From assembly GCA_017513525.1 (NCBI GenBank), contig JAFXFC010000004.1, forward strand, positions 19,769-83,768: 64,000 nucleotides of DNA, given 5' to 3'. Positions 7,207 to 15,986 of this stretch are shown in pieces (position 1 is the first letter of the stretch; each line of letters begins with the position of its first letter). The position numbers and the translations under genes were made by a program. Under the pieces are notes generated by a model. That model saw only the letters and a list, made by a program, of their open reading frames with translations. It did no database searches and was not told the DNA's origin. The DNA comes from Clostridia bacterium. Its GTDB lineage: Bacteria > Bacillota > Clostridia > Oscillospirales > Acutalibacteraceae.

Positions 7207-8162
7207 TAAAAAAAACAGCAGCAGTAATACTTACTCTGTTTATGCTATGCACACTATTCTGTGCCTGCGGTGAATATAATTTCAGCACAGACGGTTTTCA
7301 TATTGTCTGCACGGTGTTTCCCCAATATGACTGGGTAAAAAACATAGTGGGAGCGACCGAAAATGTAAATATTGAGGTGCTTCTTGATTCGGGCACAGAT
7401 CTTCATTCCTATCAGCCGACGGCTTCGGATATAGTAACTATGGCTTCTGCTGATGTTTTTATTTATATCGGCGGCGAAAGTGATAAATGGATTGAGGATG
7501 TCTTAAAAACAACGGCAAATGAAAATACTTATGTTCTCAATTTAATGGAAAGTCTTGGTGAAGAAAATCTTTACTGCGTTGAAGAAATAGGTGAAGAGCA
7601 TACCCATAACGATAGTAATGCACACCATCACACACATGACGAGCATATATGGCTTTCTCCGAAAAAAGCTATAACTCTTACTGAAACAATAAAGAATGTC
7701 CTTTGCGAAAAGGATACCGTGAATAAAGCTTCTTATGAAGAAAATTACAGCTTATATCTTTCTAAGCTTCAGGCTCTCGATAAAAGCTATGAAGACGGCA
7801 TAAAAAATGCTAATAAAGACACCGTGATATTTGCAGACCGTTTCCCGTTTATTTATCTTACTAAAGACTACGGCATCAATTATCATGCCGCATTTTCAGG
7901 CTGCTCCTCTGACTCAGAAGCGAGTTTTGAAACCGTAACACGGCTTGCAAATAAAACTGATGAGCTTTCGGCATCGGCACTTCTTATTACGGAAACTTCG
8001 GATGCCGCAGTTGCAAATACCGTTAAAAACAGCACAAAAAACAAAAATCAGCAGATACTTACTATGAACTCCCTGCAGTCAGTATCAAAGGACAAGCTCG
8101 GTTCCTCGTATATAGAAATCATGGAAGAGAACTTAAATATTCTTAAAACTGCACTGTCTTAA
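7203..8162 (+). CDS. znuA: Metal ABC transporter substrate-binding lipoprotein (ZnuA/TroA family)
   Basis: 319 residues. A lipoprotein signal peptide covers residues 1-21, with Cys22 in LFCAC as the probable lipidation site. The cluster A-I fold is shown by VCTVFPQYDWVKNIVG (36-50) and LDSGTDLHSYQPT (61-73), where His68 is a metal ligand. A His-rich loop at 133-148 has seven His, typical of zinc-binding ZnuA; HIWLSPKKA provides the second ligand. It captures metal outside the membrane and hands it to the ZnuB permease. The start overlaps the regulator stop (ATGA). The His loop favours zinc over manganese, but selectivity is inference. Confidence 0.9.
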   Translation: MIKKTAAVILTLFMLCTLFCACGEYNFSTDGFHIVCTVFPQYDWVKNIVGATENVNIEVLLDSGTDLHSYQPTASDIVTMASADVFIYIGGESDKWIEDVLKTTANENTYVLNLMESLGEENLYCVEEIGEEHTHNDSNAHHHTHDEHIWLSPKKAITLTETIKNVLCEKDTVNKASYEENYSLYLSKLQALDKSYEDGIKNANKDTVIFADRFPFIYLTKDYGINYHAAFSGCSSDSEASFETVTRLANKTDELSASALLITETSDAAVANTVKNSTKNKNQQILTMNSLQSVSKDKLGSSYIEIMEENLNILKTALS

Positions 8163-8175
8163 GAAAGGAATACTT

Positions 8176-8889
8176 ATGGCACAGCTTATTTGTTCAGATG
8201 TCACCTTGGGTTATGAGGGAAAAACCGTTACGGAAAACCTCAATTTCGAAGTAAACGCAGGTGACTATCTTTGCATCGTCGGTGAAAACGGTGCAGGAAA
8301 AAGCACACTTATAAAAGCACTTTTGGGATTGAAAAATCCCATGTCTGGCACTATTACCACAGGCGAGAGACTTAAATCCACTGAAATAGGCTATCTCCCT
8401 CAGCAGACACTTATTCAGAAAGATTTTCCTGCTTCCGTTAAAGAAATAGTTTTATCGGGGCTTCTTAATAAATGCGGTCTTCGACCCTTTTATACAAAAG
8501 AACAAAAAGAATTCGCTAAAAAACAAATGGAAAGATTGAATATCGCACATCTTTCCTCAAAATGCTACAGAGAGCTTTCGGGCGGTCAGCAGCAGAGAGT
8601 TCTTCTCGCCCGTGCTTTATGTGCAACGGGAAAAATGCTCCTTCTTGATGAGCCTGTAGCAGGACTTGATCCAAAAGTCACAAAGGAAATGTATGAGCTT
8701 ATTTCAAGTCTTAATAAGGAAGACGGTATTACCGTTATAATGGTATCCCACGATATAACGGCTGCAGTGAAATATGCTTCACACATTCTTCATATAAGCC
8801 ACACTCCCCTTTTCTTCGGAAAAAAGGAAGATTATATAAAAACAGATATCGGCAAATCCTTTACCGAGGCTATGGGAGGTGAAGAGTAA
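8176..8889 (+). CDS. znuC: Metal ABC transporter ATP-binding protein
   Basis: 237-residue ABC ATPase. Walker A GENGAGKST (about 37-45), Q-loop LPQQTLIQ, signature LSGGQQQR, Walker B MLLLDEPVAGLD and a switch His in VSHD are all present. It powers import by the ZnuAB partners. A ribosome site (AAGAAAGGA) precedes the ATG by about 8 nt, 13 bp after znuA. Its TAA stop overlaps the next ATG by one base (TAATG), pointing to translational coupling. Confidence 0.92.
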   Translation: MAQLICSDVTLGYEGKTVTENLNFEVNAGDYLCIVGENGAGKSTLIKALLGLKNPMSGTITTGERLKSTEIGYLPQQTLIQKDFPASVKEIVLSGLLNKCGLRPFYTKEQKEFAKKQMERLNIAHLSSKCYRELSGGQQQRVLLARALCATGKMLLLDEPVAGLDPKVTKEMYELISSLNKEDGITVIMVSHDITAAVKYASHILHISHTPLFFGKKEDYIKTDIGKSFTEAMGGEE

Positions 8890-9722
8890 TGGCGATAATA
8901 GAAAAATTATGGCAGTATCTGCAGTTTGAATTCGTTCAGAATGCCCTTGTAGTAGGTGTTCTCATTGCACTTTGCTCTTCGCTTTTGGGTGTAACTCTCG
9001 TATTAAAGCGTTTTTCTTTTATAGGTGACGGCCTTTCCCATGTAGCCTTCGGTGCCATGGCAGTTGCAGGCATTCTGGGACTTACAAACGAAATGATACT
9101 TGTAATGCCAATCACCGTAATTGCGGCAATAGTGCTTCTCGCGGCAGGAAAAAACGTAAAAATAAAGGGAGATGCTTCACTTGCAATGCTCTCTGTTGCA
9201 TCCCTTGGTATCGGCTATCTTCTTCTGAATATTTTTTCCTCTTCGGGAAATGTCAGCGGAGATGTATGCTCAACTCTTTTCGGCTCAACCTTGATACTTA
9301 CTCTTTCAAAATTTGACGTATGTCTTTGCATCGTAATGTCCGTTATAGTAATTTTGATCTTTGTATTTTTCTATAACAGGATATTTGCAGTCACATTTGA
9401 TGAAACCTTCACGGCGGCAACAGGGACAAAGGCATCTCTTTATAATCTTCTGATTGCTGTAGTGACCGCCGTTATAATAGTTCTTGCAATGAACCTTGTA
9501 GGCTCACTTCTTATATCGGCTTTAGTTATTTTCCCTGCGCTTTCGGCTATGAGAGTTTTCAAAAGCTTCAAAAAAGTGGTCATCTGCGCAGCAGCGGTTT
9601 CGGTTATCTGTTCACTTACAGGAATTCTGATATCTATTATGGCTTCGACCCCCGTAGGCTCAACGATAGTGGCAATCGATATAGTCGTGTTCATGATATT
9701 TGCCCTTATCGGCAGAAGATAA
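8889..9722 (+). CDS. znuB: Metal ABC transporter permease
   Basis: 277 residues with about eight hydrophobic helices. It belongs to the ABC-3 permease family, as shown by VLKRFSFIGDGLSHVAFGAMAVAG near residues 38-61 and the closing segment GSTIVAIDIVVFMIFALIGRR. It forms the membrane channel with ZnuC and ZnuA. It overlaps znuC by one base and ends the operon; a hairpin follows within 10 bp. Confidence 0.92.
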   Translation: MAIIEKLWQYLQFEFVQNALVVGVLIALCSSLLGVTLVLKRFSFIGDGLSHVAFGAMAVAGILGLTNEMILVMPITVIAAIVLLAAGKNVKIKGDASLAMLSVASLGIGYLLLNIFSSSGNVSGDVCSTLFGSTLILTLSKFDVCLCIVMSVIVILIFVFFYNRIFAVTFDETFTAATGTKASLYNLLIAVVTAVIIVLAMNLVGSLLISALVIFPALSAMRVFKSFKKVVICAAAVSVICSLTGILISIMASTPVGSTIVAIDIVVFMIFALIGRR

Positions 9723-9730
9723 TATCAATA

Positions 9731-9773
9731 TTTCCCCTCTTGGAAGCATATGCTTTTCCGAGGGGGAATTTTT
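9731..9773 (+). terminator. Hairpin: znu operon terminator that also carries the next gene's ribosome site
   Basis: An outer stem (TTCCCCTC near 9731-9739 with GAGGGGGAA near 9759-9768) surrounds a perfect inner palindrome, AAGCATATGCTT. A run of five T runs directly into the ATG at 9774. The 3' arm AGGGGGAA is the only ribosome site for the following symporter gene, so folding would both end znu transcripts and hide that site. Confidence 0.65.
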
Positions 9774-11132
9774 ATGTCTGCTGCCGTTTCTCTTATAGAA
9801 GAATTCAATTCATTTTTTACGGATAACATACTTTGTTTTCTTTTACTTTTTACCGGTATATTTCTTACTTTTAAGACCCGTTTTGTGCAGGTACGCTTCT
9901 TTTTACAAGGCTTAAAAAACACCTTCGGCGGAATTATAAAAAAAGAAAAAACCGACGGTATTTCTCCGTTTGCCGCTCTTGCTACTTCCCTTGCGGCACA
10001 GCTCGGCACGGGTAATATAGTGGGTGCGGGCTCTGCCATAATCCTCGGCGGTCCCGGAGCGGTGTTCTGGATGTGGTTTTCTGCTTTTTTCGGCATGGCA
10101 ACTGCATATTCGGAGGCAGTTCTTGCTCAGAAAACAAGAAAAGTGACCGACAGCAAAGATTTTACAGGCGGCGCCGCCTATTACATAAAATATGCCTTTT
10201 CGGGGAAAAAGGGGCAATATCTTGCAGGCGTTTTTTCACTTTTTGCAACCGTTGCCTTAGGCTTTACTGGAGTTTCGGTACAGTCAAATTCAATTTCTTC
10301 GGCATTAAATGAAGCCTTGAATATACCCGCTTTCATATCGGGAATAATTCTGACTCTGGCGGCAGGTGTTCTTATATTAAAGGGAACAAAGGCTATAGCC
10401 CGTCTTTCGGAAAAAACTGTTCCCTGTCTCGCCTTTTTATATACTGCCGCCTGTCTTACGGTAATAATAATGAACATAAAATATATCCCAAAGGCATTTT
10501 ATCTGATTTTTTCATGCGCATTTTCACCAGAAGCACTCTTCGGCGGAATAACAGGCATTTCCATAAAAACGGCACTGACTCAAGGGATAAAAAGAGGACT
10601 TTTTACTAATGAAGCAGGTATGGGCTCTACTCCCTCTGCACATGCCTTAAGCGATGCAAAAAATCCCCATTATCAGGGAACTCTCGGCATGGCGGGAGTT
10701 TTTATTGATACATTTCTTCTGCTTACTCTCACGGCACTTGCCATAATTTCGGTGCTCTACACAAAAAGCACGCCGCCCGATCCGACTCTTTCAGGCTCTG
10801 AAGCGGTAACACTTGCCTTTTCTTCTGTTTTCGGGCAAAAAGGAGCAGCTCTCTTTATTGCTTTTTCAATAATGTTTTTTGCATTTGCTTCAATTCTCGG
10901 CTGGAATTTATTCGGTAGCTCATCTGCAGTTTTTCTCTTCGGAAAGAAAAGTGAAAAGCTCTATACAGTGTCTTCCCTCATATTCGTATTCCTCGGCTGT
11001 ATTTTTCCGGGGCAGCTTGTCTGGGCTCTGACAGATCTTTTTAACACCCTTATGGTACTTACCAATATTCCCGCACTTATTAAGCTTTCAAAAGAAATAC
11101 AAACAGAGGCGAATTTTGACAAAAATTGTTGA
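9774..11132 (+). CDS. Alanine/glycine:cation symporter family protein (AGCS)
   Basis: 452 residues from the ATG at 9774, 6 nt after GAGGGGGAA; an in-frame TTG-type extension of 8 codons would remove this spacing. It has about ten hydrophobic helices. AGCS hallmarks are SLAAQLGTGNIVGAG (about 65-80) and KRGLFTNEAGMGSTPSAHA in the middle of the protein. It imports alanine or glycine with Na+ or H+. It is transcribed after the znu operon in the same direction, separated by a terminator-like hairpin, so it may be read through or have its own promoter. Substrate is inferred from family. Confidence 0.9.
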   Translation: MSAAVSLIEEFNSFFTDNILCFLLLFTGIFLTFKTRFVQVRFFLQGLKNTFGGIIKKEKTDGISPFAALATSLAAQLGTGNIVGAGSAIILGGPGAVFWMWFSAFFGMATAYSEAVLAQKTRKVTDSKDFTGGAAYYIKYAFSGKKGQYLAGVFSLFATVALGFTGVSVQSNSISSALNEALNIPAFISGIILTLAAGVLILKGTKAIARLSEKTVPCLAFLYTAACLTVIIMNIKYIPKAFYLIFSCAFSPEALFGGITGISIKTALTQGIKRGLFTNEAGMGSTPSAHALSDAKNPHYQGTLGMAGVFIDTFLLLTLTALAIISVLYTKSTPPDPTLSGSEAVTLAFSSVFGQKGAALFIAFSIMFFAFASILGWNLFGSSSAVFLFGKKSEKLYTVSSLIFVFLGCIFPGQLVWALTDLFNTLMVLTNIPALIKLSKEIQTEANFDKNC

Positions 11133-11157
11133 AAAAAAATTAAGGAAATGCTAAAAT
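11129..11157 (+). promoter_or_regulatory. Promoter of the mscS gene
   Basis: TTGAAA (11129-11134) overlaps the symporter stop. After a 17-bp spacer, TAAAAT follows at 11152-11157, 40 bp before the ATG. Confidence 0.7.
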
Positions 11158-11196
11158 AATATTTTGAAAATATAAATTAAAAAAGGAGATAAAAAA

Positions 11197-12111
11197 ATGC
11201 GGCTTACAATTGAATCCACCACTGCGTCTATACTGGCACAGGAAATTGAAGAAGGTCTTTCCGAGCTTACAAATCTTCCAACCTCTTTAGAAGAAACAAA
11301 CGAGTATCTAAAAAATCTCATCGGTCTTTTACAGGAATTTGCCGTAACCTACGGCGGTAAGCTTATAGGTGCCATTATCCTTCTCATTATCGGCTTCAAG
11401 CTTACAAATCTTATCACAAAAAAGGTATCCGCTGCAAAAGCGCTTAATAAAATAGACGCTTCAACCAGAGGCTTTATTCAGAGTGTTCTCGGTGTAGCTC
11501 TCAAAATTCTCATAGGAATTACAGCACTTGCTATTTTAGGCGTTCCCATGACTTCAATGATAGCTGTTATCGGTTCCTGCGGTCTTGCCATAGGTCTTGC
11601 TTTACAGGGCTCTCTTTCAAATATTGCAGGCGGATTTATCATTCTTGTATTCAAGCCCTTCTCTGTCGGTGATTTTATTACTTCGGGTGATGTTGTCGGT
11701 ACGGTCGAAGATATCGGAATTTTCCACACAAAAGTAGTAACTTTAGACAACAGAAGAATTATCGTACCCAATTCCACTATTTCAAATGCAACTCTTACCA
11801 ACGTTTCCGCTCTTAAGGAAAGAAGAGTTGACCTTACATTTACCGCTTCTTATGACTGTGATATCAATAAGGTTGAAAACACTCTTATTAAAGTTTGCGA
11901 AGCACATGAAAAAGTTTTATCAGATCCCGCTCCCTTTGCAAGACTTTCCGCACATAAGGACAGTGCTCTCGAATATACCGTAAGAGTATGGTGTAAGGCT
12001 GAGGATTACTGGACTGTATATTTTGATCTCATTAAAGATGTAAAATATGCTTTCGACAAAGAGGGTATTACAATTCCTTATCCTCAGATAGATGTGCACA
12101 CGGATAAATAA
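11197..12111 (+). CDS. mscS: Small-conductance mechanosensitive channel (MscS family)
   Basis: 304 residues. Three membrane helices (about 52-72, 92-115 and 119-145) include the pore helix with the Gly/Ala-rich pattern CGLAIGLALQGSLSNIAGG, then the beta domain start FKPFSVGDFI and VVGTVEDIGIFHTKVVTLDN. A C-terminal alpha/beta vestibule follows. It opens on membrane tension to release solutes on hypo-osmotic shock. The ribosome site AAGGAGAT lies 7 nt before the ATG. It is a single gene with its own promoter; no clear terminator hairpin follows, only an AT-rich tract. Confidence 0.92.
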   Translation: MRLTIESTTASILAQEIEEGLSELTNLPTSLEETNEYLKNLIGLLQEFAVTYGGKLIGAIILLIIGFKLTNLITKKVSAAKALNKIDASTRGFIQSVLGVALKILIGITALAILGVPMTSMIAVIGSCGLAIGLALQGSLSNIAGGFIILVFKPFSVGDFITSGDVVGTVEDIGIFHTKVVTLDNRRIIVPNSTISNATLTNVSALKERRVDLTFTASYDCDINKVENTLIKVCEAHEKVLSDPAPFARLSAHKDSALEYTVRVWCKAEDYWTVYFDLIKDVKYAFDKEGITIPYPQIDVHTDK

Positions 12112-12214
12112 GACAGTTTACATAATTTTTCTGTAATTTTCTGACATATACTGTAAATATTTATATTACAATTATTAATTATTTGTTAATTATATAATAT
12201 ATATAATAAAACAA

Positions 12215-12273
12215 TTGACACTTTGTCATATTTTTGATATGCTATTATGGCTCAAAAAAATGACAGGGTGTCA
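12215..12273 (+). promoter_or_regulatory. tetR-operon promoter with two TGACA-N3-TGTCA operators
   Basis: The -35 TTGACA (12215-12220), 17-bp spacer and TATGCT (12238-12243) make the promoter. Two identical-arm palindromes, TGACA-CTT-TGTCA (12216-12228, overlapping the -35) and TGACA-GGG-TGTCA (12261-12273), lie 45 bp apart, one on each side of the -10. The arrangement fits autorepression by the TetR protein encoded 59 bp downstream; binding is inferred. Confidence 0.8.
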
Positions 12274-12331
12274 TTTTTTTAAGGTGCTCTTAATAAATAT
12301 AGCATATAATTTCAAAAGGACAAAAAATGCA

Positions 12332-12964
12332 ATGGCATCAGTTACCAAAAAACTGGAAAAAAAGATGAAGATCATTGATACCGCCTTTTCGCTTTTCAGA
12401 GACCACTCTGTGAATGCAACCGCTATTGACGATATTGTCAAGGCTGCAGGTATTGCGAGAGGCACTTTTTATCTTTATTTCAAGGATAAAAGCGATCTTC
12501 TGGAACAGATAATTCTTTATAAAAGCACGGAATACATGAAAGAGGTTCTTAAAAATACTCTTTCCGAGCCCATAGATGAAAATTCCGACTTTTTTGCAAG
12601 AGTAAGACTGTTTCTCAACGCTTTCATTGATTTTCTCATTGAAAACAAAGAAATACTTCCTGTAATGACAAAGAATATTTCATCCTGTATAAAACACCTG
12701 CCTGAGTTTTTTGATAATGAAATCGAAAATGTATACACACAGCTTATAAGCTACATGGAAACACTGGGCTATACTCTCGAAAATGCTCACATGACAGCAT
12801 TTATAGTTATTGACATGACAGGCTCAGTATGCGCAGATGCAATTATGCAGAATAAGCCCTTCCCCATTGAAAATATCCGCAATATAGTAATTGAATCAGC
12901 AATAAGTATTATGAAAAACAATGCAACACTAACGAGAGGTGATAGTTCTGAAGCGCATAACTAA
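12332..12964 (+). CDS. TetR/AcrR-family transcriptional regulator
   Basis: 210 residues from the ATG at 12332 (AAAGGA about 11 nt upstream). The frame is open upstream to 12215, but that would put the start inside the promoter. The TetR HTH is INATAIDDIVKAAGIARGTFYLYF-like: residues 25-60 contain VNATAIDDIVKAAGIARGTF and YLYFKDKSDLL. The C-terminal 140 residues are the helical ligand/dimer domain, not recognisable further. It overlaps the start of the next gene by 26 bp and should control the downstream surface-protein and ABC genes. The ligand is unknown. Confidence 0.9.
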   Translation: MASVTKKLEKKMKIIDTAFSLFRDHSVNATAIDDIVKAAGIARGTFYLYFKDKSDLLEQIILYKSTEYMKEVLKNTLSEPIDENSDFFARVRLFLNAFIDFLIENKEILPVMTKNISSCIKHLPEFFDNEIENVYTQLISYMETLGYTLENAHMTAFIVIDMTGSVCADAIMQNKPFPIENIRNIVIESAISIMKNNATLTRGDSSEAHN

Positions 12965-15900
12965 ATTTCTTTCAATCATACTGACATTAATTCTGGTATT
13001 TTCCCCGTTAACGGTAATATCAGCTGATGCAGTAACCTACCCCGACGGTGTAACGGAAGCTTCCGCTGCCGGAGTAATTCCGAAGCTCAATGCACTCTTA
13101 AAGGCACTGTTATCTGCAAACACAGGAAATGGAAATATAAAGGATACCGTCTATAAAACTCTTTTCAGTGACGATACCCTTAACAGCCTGTTTTCGGGAA
13201 TTTACACTGCCCTCGGAGAAAATGCGAGCTCACTTTCCGTTGTCGGAATAAATATTTCCCCCGCTTCCATTTCAAAGGCGTTGGGAAATTATACCGATAT
13301 TTCAAAGAAGATCGCCTCCTGCAGTGATATGAATGCTGTAATTAAAGCTTCAAAAAATTTCAAATGGGGTGTGACATCCAAGGAGTCTTTTGAAAAAGCC
13401 GTTTCAGCAATGCTCTCTCCCTTCAACGCACTGCTCAATGCACTGCTGTGTTCAGGCAGAGTAGATATCAATGCACTTATTTCCATTCAGGGCGATGACG
13501 GCTATACGAATGCAATAGTTCCTCTTCTTAATGCACTTGACTGTCCCAAAATCATGAGCTCTTCTGAATTTTCCGCTGCAGCAGCACAAAATCAGCAGAA
13601 TATCATAAGAAACATTCTTGATATGGTATTCCTTTCTGTCGATAAGCTGCTCGATGATCCTGTCATAGGAATGTGCAGCACTCTTCCGAAGCTGGCTTTT
13701 TATCTCAATTCAGGAAAGCTTTCGGCATCTCTTACAACTCTTCTTGAGCCTCTTTCATTAAAGATCGCAGGTTTTCTCACAATTCCGGGACTTTCAGACC
13801 TTATTTCAAGTGTCGCCAATATCGAAGAGAGTGTAAACATTGATGAAATGCTTGAAGGCTTGGATATGAGTTCACTTCTCGGCTCCGACGTAAATCTTCA
13901 GATGCCCGAAATAGATCTTTCTAAGCTTTCCGAATGTGTCACCGACAATGGCGGAACACTCACCGTAAATCAGGGTGCAGCTTTTGTAACTGTCATGGAT
14001 ATGCTGATAGAAATAATGAAGCTCAACAAAAACTCGCTCGGTACTCTTATGGGTTCAGATACGGACCTTTCTTCAACACTTGATCCTCTTCTTTCAAAAA
14101 GTAACGGTGAGATAATTAAAACTATAATCACCCTGTTTTCCATTACCTCGGCACCTGCTAACAATTATCAGTGGAATTATCCCGGAGTAAACACCACCCC
14201 CGTAACCTATACTCCCACTCTTACCGCTACGGATTATGTAGGCTTTATAGAAAAAGTGGATCCGCTTCTTACCGATTTCGTAAAGGAAACTGACCCCGAA
14301 GGTACGATAGAGGATACTTTAAGAAAGACCATTTATTCCAATAACCTTGTTTCTACTCTTGTGACGGGAATTTTCTCAATGATGGGAAGTGAGGAAACAG
14401 CTCCATTATTCGCTCTTCTGGGAATTGATGCGTCTCCCGCAGGAATAGGAAATGCAATTTCTCAGTATTATCCGTCTGCTGCAAATCAGCTTTATAAATA
14501 TTCCTCCTGGGATAAAGTAAATCCCGATTATCTCAGCTGGGGATTTTATGACGGCGATGAGGAAGGCTTCAAAAAAGCTGTAACAAGAGTTCTCTCCCCC
14601 TTTACACCCCTTCTTACATGTATACTCGCAGGGCAGAATGTAACTCTTCTTGATGCTATTACCATTCCCGGTTCAGACGGCTACAACACAGCAATAATTC
14701 CTCTTCTTGAGGCATTAGGCTGTAAGAGTGAGAATATCAAGACCTATGAAGAATATAAACAGGGCGCCGGAACATCAAATATAATTTCCGATATTCTGAC
14801 TCCCATATGTGCGCTTCTTGATGAAGTATGCGCTTCTCCCGTAAAGACCATTTGCAGAATACTTCCGAATATCATTTATTTCTTTAACTCGGGACTTATG
14901 AATTCTGTACTCGATAACCTTCTTTATCCCGTAAAATATATGCTTGATTCTGCGGGACTCGGAGAGTTTCTCACTGCTAATTTACCCGAAACCTCAATTG
15001 ACCTTAATTCTATGATAAATGAGCTTACCTCAGGCACAGATTTAGGAATTAAGCTTCCCGAGCTTGATGTTGCAGTTTTCGGAACTCTCGGTACTGCGTC
15101 CTTCTATACAAGTAAAAGAGTATCTAACGGTGCCTTCTCTCAGTACACATATCTCACTGCAGATGAGCCCGGTGTATTCCTTACTCTTTTAAGATACCTT
15201 GTAGGAGCTATTTCCATGGAGGAAAACAGCGGACTCCTTACGGGACTTATGGCAAGTGAAGACACCTCTTCGTCAGAAAACGGCATGCCCGATATGTTCG
15301 CAATGTATGCAGAAAACATTACCGAAAAGTTTAAGGGCATGACAACGGATGAAATAATCGAGTGGCTCTGTGACCTGCTTTTCAGTGAATCCCCCATAGT
15401 CGAGCTTCCCGTAGAAAATGAAGAAATACCCACTATCATTTACAAAGAAAAATTTGAGCTTTCAACCACACAAAAGCTTATTATCGTATTAGCTGTTGTC
15501 GCTCTTATGGCTCTCGCGTACTACATCCTTTCAATGACAGGCAAGCTTGACAACCTTAAACTTCAGTACAGAAAGCAAAAAGAAGTACAGCGCCGCAAAA
15601 AAGAAAGCAAAAAGCTCATCAAGGGCGGCGGAATTGCTGTCCAGCAATTAGAAGATGCACCTAAAGAAAAAAAGCCAAAAGTGCATAGTGTAAAAATGCC
15701 TGTAAATGCTGAAAAGCTTAAAATTACTGTCAAGGAAGAAAAACCGCTCACCGAAAAAGACATTCAAAGACAGGAAAAGCGCGACAAAGCAAATGACTTC
15801 AAGGCTCAGAAAATTGCAAGAAAGAAGCTTCCCGACGAAAAAGAGGCTGAAAAGCTCCTTAAACGCCAACAGCAGGCAGCAAAAAGAGCCGCTAAAAACG

Positions 15901-15965
15901 AACTGAAAATTCAGAAGCAGTATGCAAAAGCAAAACAGCAGGCTGCAAAGAAAAACAGTAAATGA
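12939..15965 (+). CDS. Large surface protein with duplicated ectodomain, one membrane helix and a basic cytoplasmic tail
   Basis: 1008 residues, family not recognised. A signal peptide ends near residue 29-31 (TVISADA). The ectodomain is a clear tandem duplication, about 33-340 and 425-715; both halves contain a KxTL(F/Y)S start, MLSPFNALLNALL / VLSPFTPLLTCIL, GDDGYTNAIVPLLNAL / GSDGYNTAIIPLLEAL, a LP(K/N)xxxxxNSG(K/L) block and (M/L)PE(I/L)D at the end. It is rich in Leu, Ser and Ala. A membrane helix (about 846-866) precedes a Lys/Arg/Gln-rich coiled-coil tail of about 140 residues. Start uncertain: GTG at 12939, or the CTG at 12948 that sits properly behind GAGAGGTGAT. It precedes a MacB-like ABC gene by 21 bp, so a partner role in that complex is likely. 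Confidence 0.8.
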   Translation: MIVLKRITKFLSIILTLILVFSPLTVISADAVTYPDGVTEASAAGVIPKLNALLKALLSANTGNGNIKDTVYKTLFSDDTLNSLFSGIYTALGENASSLSVVGINISPASISKALGNYTDISKKIASCSDMNAVIKASKNFKWGVTSKESFEKAVSAMLSPFNALLNALLCSGRVDINALISIQGDDGYTNAIVPLLNALDCPKIMSSSEFSAAAAQNQQNIIRNILDMVFLSVDKLLDDPVIGMCSTLPKLAFYLNSGKLSASLTTLLEPLSLKIAGFLTIPGLSDLISSVANIEESVNIDEMLEGLDMSSLLGSDVNLQMPEIDLSKLSECVTDNGGTLTVNQGAAFVTVMDMLIEIMKLNKNSLGTLMGSDTDLSSTLDPLLSKSNGEIIKTIITLFSITSAPANNYQWNYPGVNTTPVTYTPTLTATDYVGFIEKVDPLLTDFVKETDPEGTIEDTLRKTIYSNNLVSTLVTGIFSMMGSEETAPLFALLGIDASPAGIGNAISQYYPSAANQLYKYSSWDKVNPDYLSWGFYDGDEEGFKKAVTRVLSPFTPLLTCILAGQNVTLLDAITIPGSDGYNTAIIPLLEALGCKSENIKTYEEYKQGAGTSNIISDILTPICALLDEVCASPVKTICRILPNIIYFFNSGLMNSVLDNLLYPVKYMLDSAGLGEFLTANLPETSIDLNSMINELTSGTDLGIKLPELDVAVFGTLGTASFYTSKRVSNGAFSQYTYLTADEPGVFLTLLRYLVGAISMEENSGLLTGLMASEDTSSSENGMPDMFAMYAENITEKFKGMTTDEIIEWLCDLLFSESPIVELPVENEEIPTIIYKEKFELSTTQKLIIVLAVVALMALAYYILSMTGKLDNLKLQYRKQKEVQRRKKESKKLIKGGGIAVQQLEDAPKEKKPKVHSVKMPVNAEKLKITVKEEKPLTEKDIQRQEKRDKANDFKAQKIARKKLPDEKEAEKLLKRQQQAAKRAAKNELKIQKQYAKAKQQAAKKNSK

Positions 15966-15986
15966 TCCAGGGAGGGATATTAAAGA

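Noticed and set aside
9725..10477. Several antisense frames of about 100 codons opposite the AGCS symporter.
   Set aside because: They lack start signals and recognisable domains, and the sense strand encodes a complete symporter.
12215..12331. N-terminal extension of the TetR protein by 39 codons from a TTG.
   Set aside because: The extension would start in the -35 box and run through both operators; the ATG at 12332 gives a normal-length TetR protein.
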